Assembly (NCBI RefSeq): GCF_008801925.2
Contig: NZ_CP062804.1
Coordinates: 2,914,001 to 2,978,000, forward strand
Source of the DNA: Cupriavidus basilensis
GTDB taxonomy: Bacteria; Pseudomonadota; Gammaproteobacteria; Burkholderiales; Burkholderiaceae
Direction of reading: 5' to 3'
DNA length: 64,000 nt
The notes below the pieces were generated by a model. The model saw only the letters and a list, made by a program, of their open reading frames with translations, was not told where the DNA came from and ran no database searches. Every line of letters starts with the position of its first letter. Position 1 is the first letter of the stretch. A program made the translations under genes and the position numbers. This document shows positions 8,329-18,500 of the stretch, piece by piece.

Positions 8329-9257
8329 GTCTGCTGCTCACCTGCAGCGTAGCAGTACCACTGGTGTGTGCTGCGCAAGATCAAGTCATACAGGAGCAAC
8401 CGAATATGCCTAGCCTGGCACAAATGATCGACCACGAGCAGTGGGATGACGCTTACGCCTATGTTCGCCGGCAACAGAATGCCATCGTGCCGGAAATCCG
8501 CGCTATCGCGGATGACCCAAACACAAGCAGCACCACGAGGTACATTGCCTATAGCTTTCTGCGAAAGGTGCCTACGCTGGAATCAGCACTTTTGTTGGCG
8601 CACGGGCTGGGAGAGGGCGGTAGAGACAACAGCGTATTTGGCTTGATCGAGAACCCCCGTGCTGAGGTCTACCCGATTCTCAAAGCGAAGCTCCAACCTC
8701 CAAAGGAGGAGGAAAACAAGAACCTCCTGCTCACAATGGCGCAGATGTCCGTGCCACCGGAGCAGCGCATCGCCGATCTGAAGCCCTATCTAGCGGCAAG
8801 AAACTACGGGGTGCGCGTCGGCGCGGTCTTCGGCCTCGCGCTGCTGGAGGACCCCGGCAGTATGGAACTGATGACGCGTGCGCTGGGTGCGGGTGACCGT
8901 GACGGGAAAAGGGACCCACTCATGATCTTCTATCAGTTCCGCGCATGGCGCATGCCGAAATTTGTGCCGGTGCTGATTCCCGTGCTGAACGACCCCATGC
9001 CGATCAAGGATATCGGACTGCGCCGCTATAACGCGGATGGCAGCGAATCTGCCATGACGCCCGAAGAACTGCGCTATCTACGCGCCCGCGACTACGCGCT
9101 GAACATCCTCGTCAAGACGCTGAACATCGACGTGCCGTTCAAGATCGAGGACGACGTGACTTATTCCAAGGAGCAGCGCGAGTTGGTCAAGCAGAGGCTG
9201 CGCGACTTGGGCTACACGGTGAGCGACGAGCCCCATCCGGTCACGAGCGGCGTGTAA
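8283..9257 (+). CDS. Exported repeat-like protein, candidate immunity protein of the metzincin
   Basis: The product has 324 residues. After a basic N-terminus (RQRWARR) a hydrophobic stretch LCLSLLLTCSVAVPLVCA fits a signal peptide cleaved near CAAQ. The mature part is alpha-helical and HEAT-like: repeated segments such as ARNYGVRVGAVFGLALLEDP and RYIAYSFLRKVPTLESALLL suggest solenoid helices. The start lies inside the 3' end of the metzincin gene (46-base overlap), so the two are probably translated together. A periplasmic binding protein encoded straight after a possible periplasmic protease fits an immunity role, but this is inference. It could also be an unrelated exported HEAT-like protein. 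GGAG 14 bases before the ATG is a weak ribosome site. Confidence 0.55.
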   Translation: MVTTVRQRWARRLCLSLLLTCSVAVPLVCAAQDQVIQEQPNMPSLAQMIDHEQWDDAYAYVRRQQNAIVPEIRAIADDPNTSSTTRYIAYSFLRKVPTLESALLLAHGLGEGGRDNSVFGLIENPRAEVYPILKAKLQPPKEEENKNLLLTMAQMSVPPEQRIADLKPYLAARNYGVRVGAVFGLALLEDPGSMELMTRALGAGDRDGKRDPLMIFYQFRAWRMPKFVPVLIPVLNDPMPIKDIGLRRYNADGSESAMTPEELRYLRARDYALNILVKTLNIDVPFKIEDDVTYSKEQRELVKQRLRDLGYTVSDEPHPVTSGV

Positions 9258-9262
9258 GCAAG

Positions 9263-9466
9263 ATGGCCGACATGGACCCGCAAGGCATCCCCTCGCCCGA
9301 GCCGGACAACAAACCAGCTGCCGGTAACGGTTCGCAGCCGACGCCTCGCTGGATTCCGCCGCCGCGAACTGTTGAGCAGCGCATGGTCACCACCGTCCGA
9401 CAACGCTGGCCGCAATTCAATACTGACTGGGGCAGTTATGTTTGGGCGCGCAAATTGGCCACCTGA
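9263..9466 (+). CDS. Small unrecognised ORF containing the second 29-bp repeat
   Basis: This is a 67-codon open frame starting five bases after the candidate immunity gene. It begins MADMDPQGIPSPEPDNKPAA, is proline-rich, and then reads through the second repeat copy as MVTTVRQRW, the same peptide that opens the immunity gene. After the repeat the sequence has no likeness to that gene. It may be the broken start of a second immunity-type gene or simply not expressed. Confidence 0.25.
   Translation: MADMDPQGIPSPEPDNKPAAGNGSQPTPRWIPPPRTVEQRMVTTVRQRWPQFNTDWGSYVWARKLAT
9381..9409 (+). repeat. 29-bp direct repeat, copy 2
   Basis: This copy is identical over all 29 bases to 8281-8309. Directly after it the sequence turns into a GST-like remnant, so the repeat marks a junction between unrelated DNA. 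Confidence 0.9.
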
Positions 9467-9576
9467 AGAATCCGATGACTTACATCGCGCGCATCAATGC
9501 CCGGCCTTCGGCGCTGAAAGCAATCCAGGACGAAACCGATATGGTCAACATTCACGAGGCTGCGGAGGCGGCCTAA
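9433..9576 (+). pseudogene. Glutathione S-transferase-like C-terminal remnant
   Basis: The frame ending at the TAA at 9574-9576 reads GAQIGHLKNPMTYIARINAR, then PSALKAIQDE and a short acidic tail. The pattern of a YxxRIxARPxxxxA segment near the end is typical of the C-terminal helical domain of glutathione S-transferases. Nothing of the thioredoxin-like N-terminal domain precedes it; upstream lies the second 29-bp repeat. I read it as a scrap left by a deletion or recombination. Confidence 0.4.
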
Positions 9577-9677
9577 GTCCCTTGACGCCGGGATTGCCGG
9601 TGCGGCCCGGAACTATCGCGGCTCGCCGAAAGTAGCGTGCTTATAAACAAAAATGGCAGGAGGAATGCAGGCTCCGC

Positions 9678-10586
9678 TCAGTCCATCGCCCCAATCCAAG
9701 TTGCAAAAGCCTCAACGTCCGCTTGCCGCACGTTCCGGGCCATGGCGACCAGGTAAAAGCCATAGCCTGGCAGCGACAGGGGATGCGCCTTGACCAGTGT
9801 CCCGGATCGCAGTTCATGGCTCACCACGACGTCGCTGCAGATCGCGACCCCCTGCCCCGCAACCACGGCGTCGATCGCGTGCATTTCCTCGCGGAAACTC
9901 AGCGCCCACGTTTTGTCGGCCGCCTTCAAGCTCGGATCGATCAGGCCCGCTGTTGCCAGCCATTGCCGCCATGTGGGGGCTTGCGGATCCCGTGTCATCC
10001 AGTCGAAGTGGATCAGGGGGAAGCGCAGCAAATCCGAAGCGCGCTCGATGGTGTGTCCATCCTTAACCAGCAGCGCCGGGCTGCAGATCGGGAAAAACGT
10101 GTCCCGACAGATCTCCCGCACGACGAATCCTGTTGGCATGGTCCTGGCATAGCGGATCGCCACATCGGCCTCACCCGATCGAAGGTCCAGGATCGCGTCC
10201 GTTCCGATGATCTCAAGCGCGATGTCGGGGTATCGCTCCCGCCACTGCGGCAGACGCGGGACCAGCCATCGGCTCGCGAACGCATTGGGGCTCGTGACGC
10301 GTAGCGGAATCGGCGCACCGGACTCGGCCATCCCTTCCACCGCGCCGACGAGGGCATCGAAACCATCACGCAACGCCGGATACAGCCTCGCACCAGCGCC
10401 CGTGAGCACCGGAGGCCGCGGGTGGCGCTGGAACAGGCGGTGCCCACACGTCTCTTCCAGCAGCCGGATCTGATGGCTGATGGCAGTAGGCGTCACATGG
10501 AGTTCGGCCGCCGCAGCCTTGAAACTGCCAAGCCTGGCGGCAGCCTCAAAGGCCTGCAACGATCGCAGAGGGGGCAGCTTTCTCAT
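9678..10586 (-). CDS. LysR-family transcriptional regulator (GcvA-like)
   Basis: This intact LysR regulator has 302 residues. The N-terminal winged helix-turn-helix covers about 1-60 (LRSLQAFEAAARLGSFKAAA, then ELHVTPTAISHQIRLLEE), close to the GcvA type. A periplasmic-binding-like effector domain follows, with RSGEADVAIRYAR and DAVVAGQGVAICSDVVV. The start at 10586 gives the usual family length; an upstream in-frame ATG at about 10637 would add 17 unconserved residues. It is divergent from the FAD oxidoreductase at 10713 with 126 bases between them, the usual layout of a LysR regulator and its target. The inducer is unknown. Confidence 0.85.
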   Translation of the reverse strand: MRKLPPLRSLQAFEAAARLGSFKAAAAELHVTPTAISHQIRLLEETCGHRLFQRHPRPPVLTGAGARLYPALRDGFDALVGAVEGMAESGAPIPLRVTSPNAFASRWLVPRLPQWRERYPDIALEIIGTDAILDLRSGEADVAIRYARTMPTGFVVREICRDTFFPICSPALLVKDGHTIERASDLLRFPLIHFDWMTRDPQAPTWRQWLATAGLIDPSLKAADKTWALSFREEMHAIDAVVAGQGVAICSDVVVSHELRSGTLVKAHPLSLPGYGFYLVAMARNVRQADVEAFATWIGAMD

Positions 10587-10712
10587 GGACGTAGATGAAT
10601 TTTCCTCACCTGGAGCTGAGTTCTTTGATTTTGCCATGCGAAAGAGCGCGTGACAGTATGCTCCCAGTCGGATGGGACTGGCCCCGACGAAACCGAGAGA
10701 TTGGGGGTAAGC

Positions 10713-12263
10713 ATGGACACTGGACAACGGGTCAATCGCCTCGGGACCAATCGGCCGGCGTCGATGATCGACACCTTGCGGCGCAAACTGGACGGAGATG
10801 TTGTCCTCCCGGACGATCCCGGCTATGAGGAGGCTCGCAAGGTCTGGAACGGCGCTGTGGACAAGCGGCCGGCCATGGTCGTGTACTGCGCCAGCACACG
10901 CGATGTCATCGAAGCGGTGATGTTCGCCCGATCGGGCAACCACCTCGTAGCGATCCGCAGCGGCGGACACAATGTGGCGGGCTTGTCGGTCTGCGACAAT
11001 GGGATCGTGATCGACCTGTCGCGCATGAAGCACATTGCCGTCGACCCAGCGCGGCGTGTGGCCCGTGCCGAAGCCGGCCTGAGCCTGGTCGAGTTTGACA
11101 CCGCCACACAGGCCCATGGACTGGCCACCACGATGGGCGTCAATAGCGACACGGGCATTGCCGGACTGACCTTGGGCGGCGGATTTGGCAAGCTCGGGCG
11201 CAAGCACGGCCTGGCCTGCGACAACCTCCTGGCCGCCGATGTCGTGCTGGCCGATGGCAGGCTTGTGACAGCCAGCGCCGTCGAAAACGAGGAACTGTTC
11301 TGGGGATTGCGCGGAGGCGGCGGCAACTTCGGCATTGTTACCGCCTTCGAATATCAGCTCCACCCGGTCGGGCCGTTACTGCTGGTGGGCTCGGTACTCC
11401 ACCCCTACGACCGCGCGCGAGATGCGATGCGGTTCTACGATGATTTCTGCGCCCGGGCCCCGGACGAACTCAGTGTGGACGCTGCTCTCGTGACGGCCCC
11501 GTCGGGCGAGCGCTTCTTCAACATATCGGCCTGCTACTGCGGCGCGAACGAGCCCGGCGAGCGCATCATCCGCCCACTGCTGGAGCACGGCACCCCGGTC
11601 GAGAGCAAGCTGGCCCCGGTACCCTACCTTCAGATCCAGTCCGGCGGCGACGGCCTCTTTCCGCGCGGACGCCGCTACTACTGGAAGGCGCAGTATCTGC
11701 ACACGCTCACCGACGCCGCCATCGACACAGTTCTTGATACCTACGCGCGTGCGCCCTCGGTTTCCTCACTACTGGTGTTCCAGCACGTCGGCGGTGCCAT
11801 TGCCCGCGTTCCTGCGTCGGCAACGCCCTATGCGAATCGTGACGCGCGCTACGACTGCTTCCCCATCTCGATCTGGGATGCGCCGGACGAGGAGGATGCG
11901 GCCATCCGCTGGGCACGCGACGTCTGGAGCGCCGTCAAGCCCTTCTCGACTGGAGGCGTCTATGCGAACAACCTCGGCGACGAGGGCGAGGACCGCGTGC
12001 GCGCCGCCTATGGTGAAAACCATGCGCGTCTCGCCGCGCTCAAAGCCATATACGGCGGCCAACTTCTTTCGCCTGAACCAAAACATCAGGCCCTCGGCCT
12101 AGTGCACGGTATTGGTATTGCGGTGAATCAGGCGTACAGGCGCCGGGCCATTGCTGCCGTCCTGCCTTGCGCTCGCGTGGCCAGGCATCCACGGCGACAC
12201 CGGGCTCTCCTTCTGACTCTCCGTCTCGGCCTGCTCAGCGTCTTCGTCGTTCTTATATATTGA
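10713..12263 (+). CDS. FAD-linked oxidoreductase (berberine-bridge type), frameshifted C-terminus
   Basis: This is a PCMH-type FAD oxidoreductase. The start at 10713 follows TTGGGGG at a good distance. The FAD domain (about 20-200) carries IRSGGHNVAGLSV, with His86 in the usual place for covalent flavin attachment, and GIAGLTLGGGFGKLGR. The cysteine of bicovalent members is absent. The BBE region near the end has STGGVYANNLGDEGEDRVRA. Family members then end with xANFFRLNQNIxPxA; here that ending lies in another frame (stop at 12102). A +1 or -2 change near 12057 sends the protein into about 70 unrelated residues. The substrate is unknown. A LysR gene is divergent upstream. Function after the shift is uncertain because the final segment helps pack the BBE region. 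Confidence 0.75.
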   Translation: MDTGQRVNRLGTNRPASMIDTLRRKLDGDVVLPDDPGYEEARKVWNGAVDKRPAMVVYCASTRDVIEAVMFARSGNHLVAIRSGGHNVAGLSVCDNGIVIDLSRMKHIAVDPARRVARAEAGLSLVEFDTATQAHGLATTMGVNSDTGIAGLTLGGGFGKLGRKHGLACDNLLAADVVLADGRLVTASAVENEELFWGLRGGGGNFGIVTAFEYQLHPVGPLLLVGSVLHPYDRARDAMRFYDDFCARAPDELSVDAALVTAPSGERFFNISACYCGANEPGERIIRPLLEHGTPVESKLAPVPYLQIQSGGDGLFPRGRRYYWKAQYLHTLTDAAIDTVLDTYARAPSVSSLLVFQHVGGAIARVPASATPYANRDARYDCFPISIWDAPDEEDAAIRWARDVWSAVKPFSTGGVYANNLGDEGEDRVRAAYGENHARLAALKAIYGGQLLSPEPKHQALGLVHGIGIAVNQAYRRRAIAAVLPCARVARHPRRHRALLLTLRLGLLSVFVVLIY

Positions 12264-12400
12264 TGGCAGCGTACCGAGCGTTCCGGCACGCCCTCTCAGG
12301 AACGCCTCCAGCGCGGCAGCCTTGGTGGCGCTAATGCCGCGAAGTCCATCCCACCAGGTGCCGCCGATTTCCACTACGCCCGGAATCTCGCGCCAACTCA
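12099..12400 (-). pseudogene. Tyrosine-recombinase N-terminal-like remnant
   Basis: The minus strand from about 12400 to the stop at 12099 reads LSWREIPGVVEIGG, then TWWDGLRGISATKAAALEAF, then LRGRAGTLGTLP. Many Burkholderiaceae phage integrases have a helix-hairpin-helix-like segment of the form WWxxxPxIGxxKAxxxxAWLRxxxxTLG near the N-terminus, which this resembles. No start, no catalytic domain and no RxxHR motif are present. It lies between the oxidoreductase and the autotransporter and may be a scar of an integrated element. Assignment is by motif only. Confidence 0.35.
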
Positions 12401-12552
12401 GGGCTGTGGCAGAAAGACATGGTCCATATACGGTTGCGGGCAAGGTGGATCCAGGCCCGCAACCGGCGGACGATGAACGGCCAGCGCAAACCGCACGCAC
12501 TGGCCGTTCTCCGTCCTTCCGGGACGACGATGGCAATTGGATACGGATGCAA

Positions 12553-15500
12553 TCAGAAGCGCTTGTCAAACGACAGCTTCCCCTGCACATCGCTCCCGCC
12601 AAAGTAGTAGACCCCGAGTCCCACCTGCATGTCGCGCGCCAACCGGTAATTCAACGCACCCTTCACACTGAACTGGGTCTGACCGAACCCCGGATTGCGC
12701 ACCGTGAAGTTCGCGCTTTCCGTTGCAACGCTGGCTACCACCGAATGGTCGCGCCGGCTGTCCCGGATGATCTTGAAGCCGGTGTCGAAGCCGAAGCGGT
12801 CGGTGACATTGCCGCTGAGGCTCATGCCCAGCATGAACGCGGCGCCGCTCTGCTTCAACTGCTGCACGGACAGTGCGTCGGACGGCGACGCCGCATTCAC
12901 TTCGGAGAACCCGTTGGTCCGGACCGAGTACGGGGCGACCTCCAGCGTTGTCTGCAGGCGCAGGCTTGCACCGTTGAACACGTGGGCCAGACCAATCGAA
13001 CCCAGCCAGGCATCGGACGACACGCCATCAGCCTTGGCGGATCCATTGCCGGTCTGGCGGGTCAGATCGCTCCGGTAGTAGCTGAAGGCGGCACGGGCCA
13101 GGGCATGCAGTCCCAGTCCTCCGGGCAGTTCCGTGGCCGCCGAAAGCGAGCCGGTCACGCCGTTCGACCTGCCATTCAGATAGCTGCTGCTGGTCGAGAC
13201 ATCGTCGACCACCAGGTTCGCCTTCCATACCGTGTTCTTCAGCACCCCGGTGTAGCTGCCTTGCAGGCCATCCGTCTTCAGCGCGTAAGAGGCATAGCCT
13301 GCGTTGTCGGCACTGCGGCGGCCGCCGAACACGCTGGCATCTACGCCCTGCTGCGTCCTGCCGATATCGCCAGCGATGTCCGAGCCCGGCGAGAAGAACA
13401 GGGCCTGCTTGCCTTGCTCGGTCAGGCTGGTGTACGCCTCTGGCGAGAACTTGGCGAATACGGTCTCGGTACTGCCGCCAGCAGCAAGCGTCGTCACCAG
13501 CCGGTCGAGCAGGCTTGCGCCGTGGAATTGCTTGACGTTGCCGGCCGAATTGACTGCGAGTCCGCTCAGGATGGCGCTGTCATTGGCATTTTTCGCGACC
13601 GCTTGATAGAAGCCGCTGTAGCCGGCGCTGCCCAGGCCGATCACGCTGCCGGTGCCCAGGCTGAACAAGGCTTCTTGTCCATAGCCCTTCTGCACGGTAG
13701 AGAATGCGCCGCTCAGTTGCCCCGGTGTGTAGGCGAACAGCGGGATGACCTCGCCGAACGCGACATCCGCACCGCCGTTGTAGTTGGCAATGTTGAGCGT
13801 CGCGCCATCCTGGATCTTGAGCGATCCGGTCACCTTGACCTGGTCGAAGTCCTTGCCGGCAACGCGGTTGAATGCGGCATTGGCGATCTCCATCTTGCTC
13901 GTGGATCCACTGCCCAGGGTCAGGTTCTCCACCTGCAGCCTGCCGGGAGAGTTGCCCGGGGACAGCAGCGAGTTCGCTCCCATCACCAGGTTGCCCGATA
14001 GCGAGCCGTTACCGGACAGGACGCCACCGATGATCTCCGTATTGGAGGCGGTCACCGTACCCAGCACCGAGGGGTCGGCGGCATTGCCGAGATGCAGCGA
14101 CGGTACCGCGCCCGGGTTGTTCGAGACCACGGAGATGGTGCCGGCGGCTAGCGAGCCTTGCACATCCAGCCTGGCACTGTCGAAGACGTTGACCGTGCTG
14201 GAGGTGACATTGGCCTGCGCGCCCACCGACAGCAGCGCGTTCGAGTTGAGGTCGATGGTGGTCGCCCTGGCCGCGCCGCCGGATGCCACCGACAACGTAG
14301 CGCCCTGGTTCAGCTGGATCAGGGGGAAGGACAGCGTGCTGCCCGAGGTGACCGTCGCGGACACCGTTCCCGTGGTGCCGCCCAGCGAGAACGCGCTGTT
14401 TGCATCGGTCGACGCCAGCGTATTGTTGACGTTGAAGCTGCCGCCGCGGACGTCGAAGACGCCGGAGCCGGTTACCGTGCCGGAGAACTCGCCGCCTTGC
14501 TGGACGGTCAGGCGATTCGCCCCCAGATCGATGTTGCCGGCGCCGCTCAGCGCATGGATGCTCTCGTTCCCGCTGATCAGTTTCAGCGTGCCGACCGCGC
14601 CCTGGCTGCTGTTGACGGCGACATTCATCGACTGGCTGAGAATGGCGTCGCCGTCGAGCGCGACCACGCCCTGGTTGATGACCAGGGTGCCGCCGATATT
14701 CACGGCCCCGGCGGGGCTGCCCGCCGCACGGGAAAGCGTGAGCGTGCCGCTGCCTTCCTTCACCATCGAGCCGGCGCCGACGATGGCGCCCGCATAGGTG
14801 GAGTCGCCCGACTGCGCTAGCCGCAGCACGCTGCCCGGCTGCACATTGACGACACCCGATGCGCCGCCGGCCAGCCCGGCCGTCGCCACGGAGCGGTCGC
14901 CGGACACGTTGACGGTGCCGTTGTTGGTCACCTTGCCCACGCTCGCCAGGTTGGCATTGAGGTTGGCGGTGCCGTTGTTCGTCACCGACGCCACGGCTTG
15001 TACCGTATTGACGTTGAAGGTGCCGTTGTTGGTCACCGCGCCAATGACATCGGCCGTGCCCGCCGTGAAGGTGGCGCCGCTGGCGATCTTCACCGCGCCG
15101 GTATCCGCCAGGGTGCCGCCGCCGGTGGTGTCCAGCGTCCCGGCGTTCACCAGGGTGCCGCCCAGGTTGGTACTGGCCCCCGTCAGCGTGAGCGTGCCGG
15201 CGCCGTCCTTGGCAAAGCCGCCATTGCCGGTGAAGGTCCCGGCGAAGGTGGCGTTGCCGCTCTGGTCGATCGTGACCGTGTCGGCCGCGCCGGCCATGGC
15301 GAAGACGCCGTTGCCGGTCAGGGTCGGGGTATGGATGGCCCGCGCGCCGCTGACCGACCAGTTGCCGTTGTTGACGACACTACCCGCGGCCAGGTCGCTC
15401 GATTGTGCGACCGTGGCACCGCCGTTGTTCGTCACGGCCGCCACGGTTTGTGCCGCGTTGACGTTGAAGGTGCCGCTATTGGTCACCGCGCCGATGGTAT

Positions 15501-18500
15501 CAACCGTGCCCGCCGTGAAGGTGGCGCCGCTGGCGATCGCTACCGTGCCGGTGTCCGCCAGGGTGCCGCCCCCGGTCGTGTCCAGCGTCCCTGCGGTCAC
15601 CAGGGTGCCGCCGTTGTAGGTATTGGCGCCGGTCAGCGTCAGCGTCCCGGTGCCGAGTTTCTCCAGCGCGCCGTTGCCGGCGATGGCGCCCGCATAGGTG
15701 CTGGCCCCGCTCTGGGTCAGGTGCAGCACATCGGTGGCCTGCGCCAGGTTGATGACGCCCGATGCGCCGCCGGCCAGCCCGGCCGTCGCCACGGAGCGGT
15801 CGCCGGACAGGTTGACGATGCCGTTGTTGGTCACCGTGCCCGCGCTCGCCAGGTTGGCATTGAGGTTGGCGGTGCCGTTGTTCGTCACCGACGCCACGGC
15901 TTGTACCGCATTGACGTTGAAGGTGCCGTTGTTGGTCACCGCGCCGATGAGATCGGCCGTGCCCGCCGTGAAGGTGGCGCCGCTGGCGATCTTCACCGCG
16001 CCGGTATCCGCCAGGGTGCCGCCGCCGGTGGTGTCCAGCGTCCCGGCGTTCACCAGGGTGCCGCCCAGGTTGGTACTGGCCCCCGTCAGCGTGAGCGTGC
16101 CGGCGCCGTCCTTGGCAAAGCCGCCATTGCCGGTGAAGGTCCCGGCGAAGGTGGAGTTGCCGCTCTGGTCGATCGTGACCGTGTCGGCCGCGCCGGCCAT
16201 GGCGAAGACGCCGTTGCCGGTCAGGGTCGGGGTATGGATGGCCTGCGCGCCGCCGACCGACCAGTTGCCGTTGTTCACCACGCTGGCCGCGACCACGTCG
16301 CCCGATTGCACGACCGTGGCGGTGGCGTTGTTGGCCAATGCCCCTGCCACCGCCAGCGAGCCGGCCGTCGCGAAGGTCGCTCCGGCATTGTTGGTGACGC
16401 TCTGCATGGTGCCGCCATCGACCAGCGAGATCACGCCGTTATTGCTGACATTGCCCGTCGTCAGCGCGGCGCCGGCCACGATCTGGCCGCCGGCCTGCAC
16501 ATCCACGGTGGTCATCTTTTCCGCACCGCCGAGGACCAAGGTGCCGCCCTTGATGGTGACGCTGCCGCCCGTGGACTGCATCAGGTGGCCGAGGTTGGCG
16601 TGGTCATCGATGGTCGACACCAGGCCCCCGTTCAGGACGAAGGAACTGAGCTGGTTCTGCCCGGTCAGGTACAGCGTACCGTTGTAGCCAGCGGCGCCGA
16701 CGTTCAGGCCGCCGTTGGTGATGTTGCCGGCCATGTATGCCGTGTACCGCGCGTCGGGAGCGATATTGCCCTGGCTGCCGAGATATTGGCCATAGACCGC
16801 GATATTGCCCTGGTTGCTCGCCAGGTCGATGTTGTTCTGGAAGCGCACCGCACCCTGGCTGTACTCCGAGCCGAACACCAGCGTCGAGTTCGCCGACAGA
16901 TAGGAGCTGCCCCATTGCAGGTTCTGGGTCGCGCCGGACGGTGTCTGCCCGAGGGCCACCGTGATGCCCGCGGCGGTGCCTGCGGCGAAGCCACCGGCAC
17001 CATTCCAGATGAACTGGCCGGGCACGGCCGTACCGGCGCGCTGGGTCACGTCCGAATTCAACAGCAAGGTGCCCGCGTTGCTCGTGGTCAGGCCGGACGG
17101 CAGGCTGCCGGCGCCGTTGAACACGACGCTGCTGGCCGAGTTGATCCCCACCCCCAGGTCTGCCTGGAGCGTGCCGCCTGTCAGGATGGTCTTGCCGGAA
17201 TAGGTGTTGGTGCCGGCCAGCTGCACCAGGCCGCCGCCACCGATTTGCAGGTCGGCGCCAGCGCCGGGTGCATAGCCTCCGCTGGCGATGCTCGCGGCGC
17301 TATCGTCGGCGATCTGCCCCTCGATCCGGATGGTATTGCCGACGCCGGGCGCCAGCAGCACATTGGATCCCTTCATCATGAAAATGTCCGAGCCGGAAGC
17401 CTGGCCCGCCTGCCCACCATTGTTGCTGGAGCCGGCAAGGACGGTGTTGTCCCGGAACAGCACGTTGCCCGTCAGCGTCAGGCTGCCGCCCGAGCGCACG
17501 AAGATGGCCCCGCCATAGCCCGAACCGCCAGTGCCCCCGAGTCCGTCGCCGTCGCTGCCCGCACCGCCGCCGAAGCCGGCCTTGCCGCCAGCGCCGGCGC
17601 TGCCATCGGCCGCGTTCCCGGTGCCGCCGCCCAGCCCGGCGGAACCGCCCGAGCCACCGCCGGCACCAAAGCCACCGGCACCGCCGGCGCCACCATCACC
17701 ACCGTTGCCGCCGTCGGTGATGCTCAGCGCGCCGGTGCCGCCATTGCCACCGTTGCCGCCCGCCCCGCCACCGTAGAAGGTAGCGCCGTTGCCCCCGCCG
17801 CCGCCGGTACCGCCGTCGCCGCCACGCCCGGCGGTGCCATTGGAGAGGTCAACGCCCCATTGCGCCAGGTTGGCGATCGCGATGCCGAGGTCGACATAGG
17901 ATTTGGCCGCCGCCGCAACGTGCGCCGCGGACAAGGCCGCCGCGGGCGGGAAGGTGGCGAGGGCCGCCGCAGCCTCCGACGTATTGTTCACAGCATCGAC
18001 TGTCGCGCTGATGACGGCCTCGGTCATCTCGTAGTTGAATGGAATCCCGTTGCTGCCGGAACCCGCATTGCCGCCTTTGCCGCCCGCCGCGCCCGTGCCG
18101 TTCTTGCCGGAACCGCCGTTGGTGCCGCTGCGCCCTTCGCCATCGGTCACGTAGACAATGGCCTGCGGGCCGGAAACGCCGTTGCCGCCGTTCGCTCCCG
18201 CGGTACCGGTGGCAGCGATATTGTTGAGCGATCCGCCGACGCTGTAGGGCGAGCTGGCGACAAAGGCGCTGACAGCCACGCCCGGGGCCAGGTCGTTACT
18301 GAGGGTGACCACATTGCCGCTGATGCTTGTGATCGTCGTCCCATCGGGAATGCCTGAGCCGGTCACCTGCATCCCGACCTGAAGGCCGGAAGTCGTGGTC
18401 AGCGTCAGGCTGCGCGCGCCTTGTGCGGAGATGCTCTGGATGGTCAGTGCGGTCGGTTTGCCGGTGAGCGCGTTGCTCAGAGTCACCACGCCCGATGCCG

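Noticed and set aside
8281..9409. Repeat pair as a CRISPR or an insertion-sequence boundary
   Set aside because: Only two copies, direct orientation, no spacer series, no transposase gene between them.
14998..18357. 1,119-codon open frame on the plus strand opposite the autotransporter gene
   Set aside because: It is the mirror of a GC-rich, repetitive gene with strong codon bias on the minus strand. Its composition is very rich in Arg, Ala and Gly and it has no domain-like pattern.
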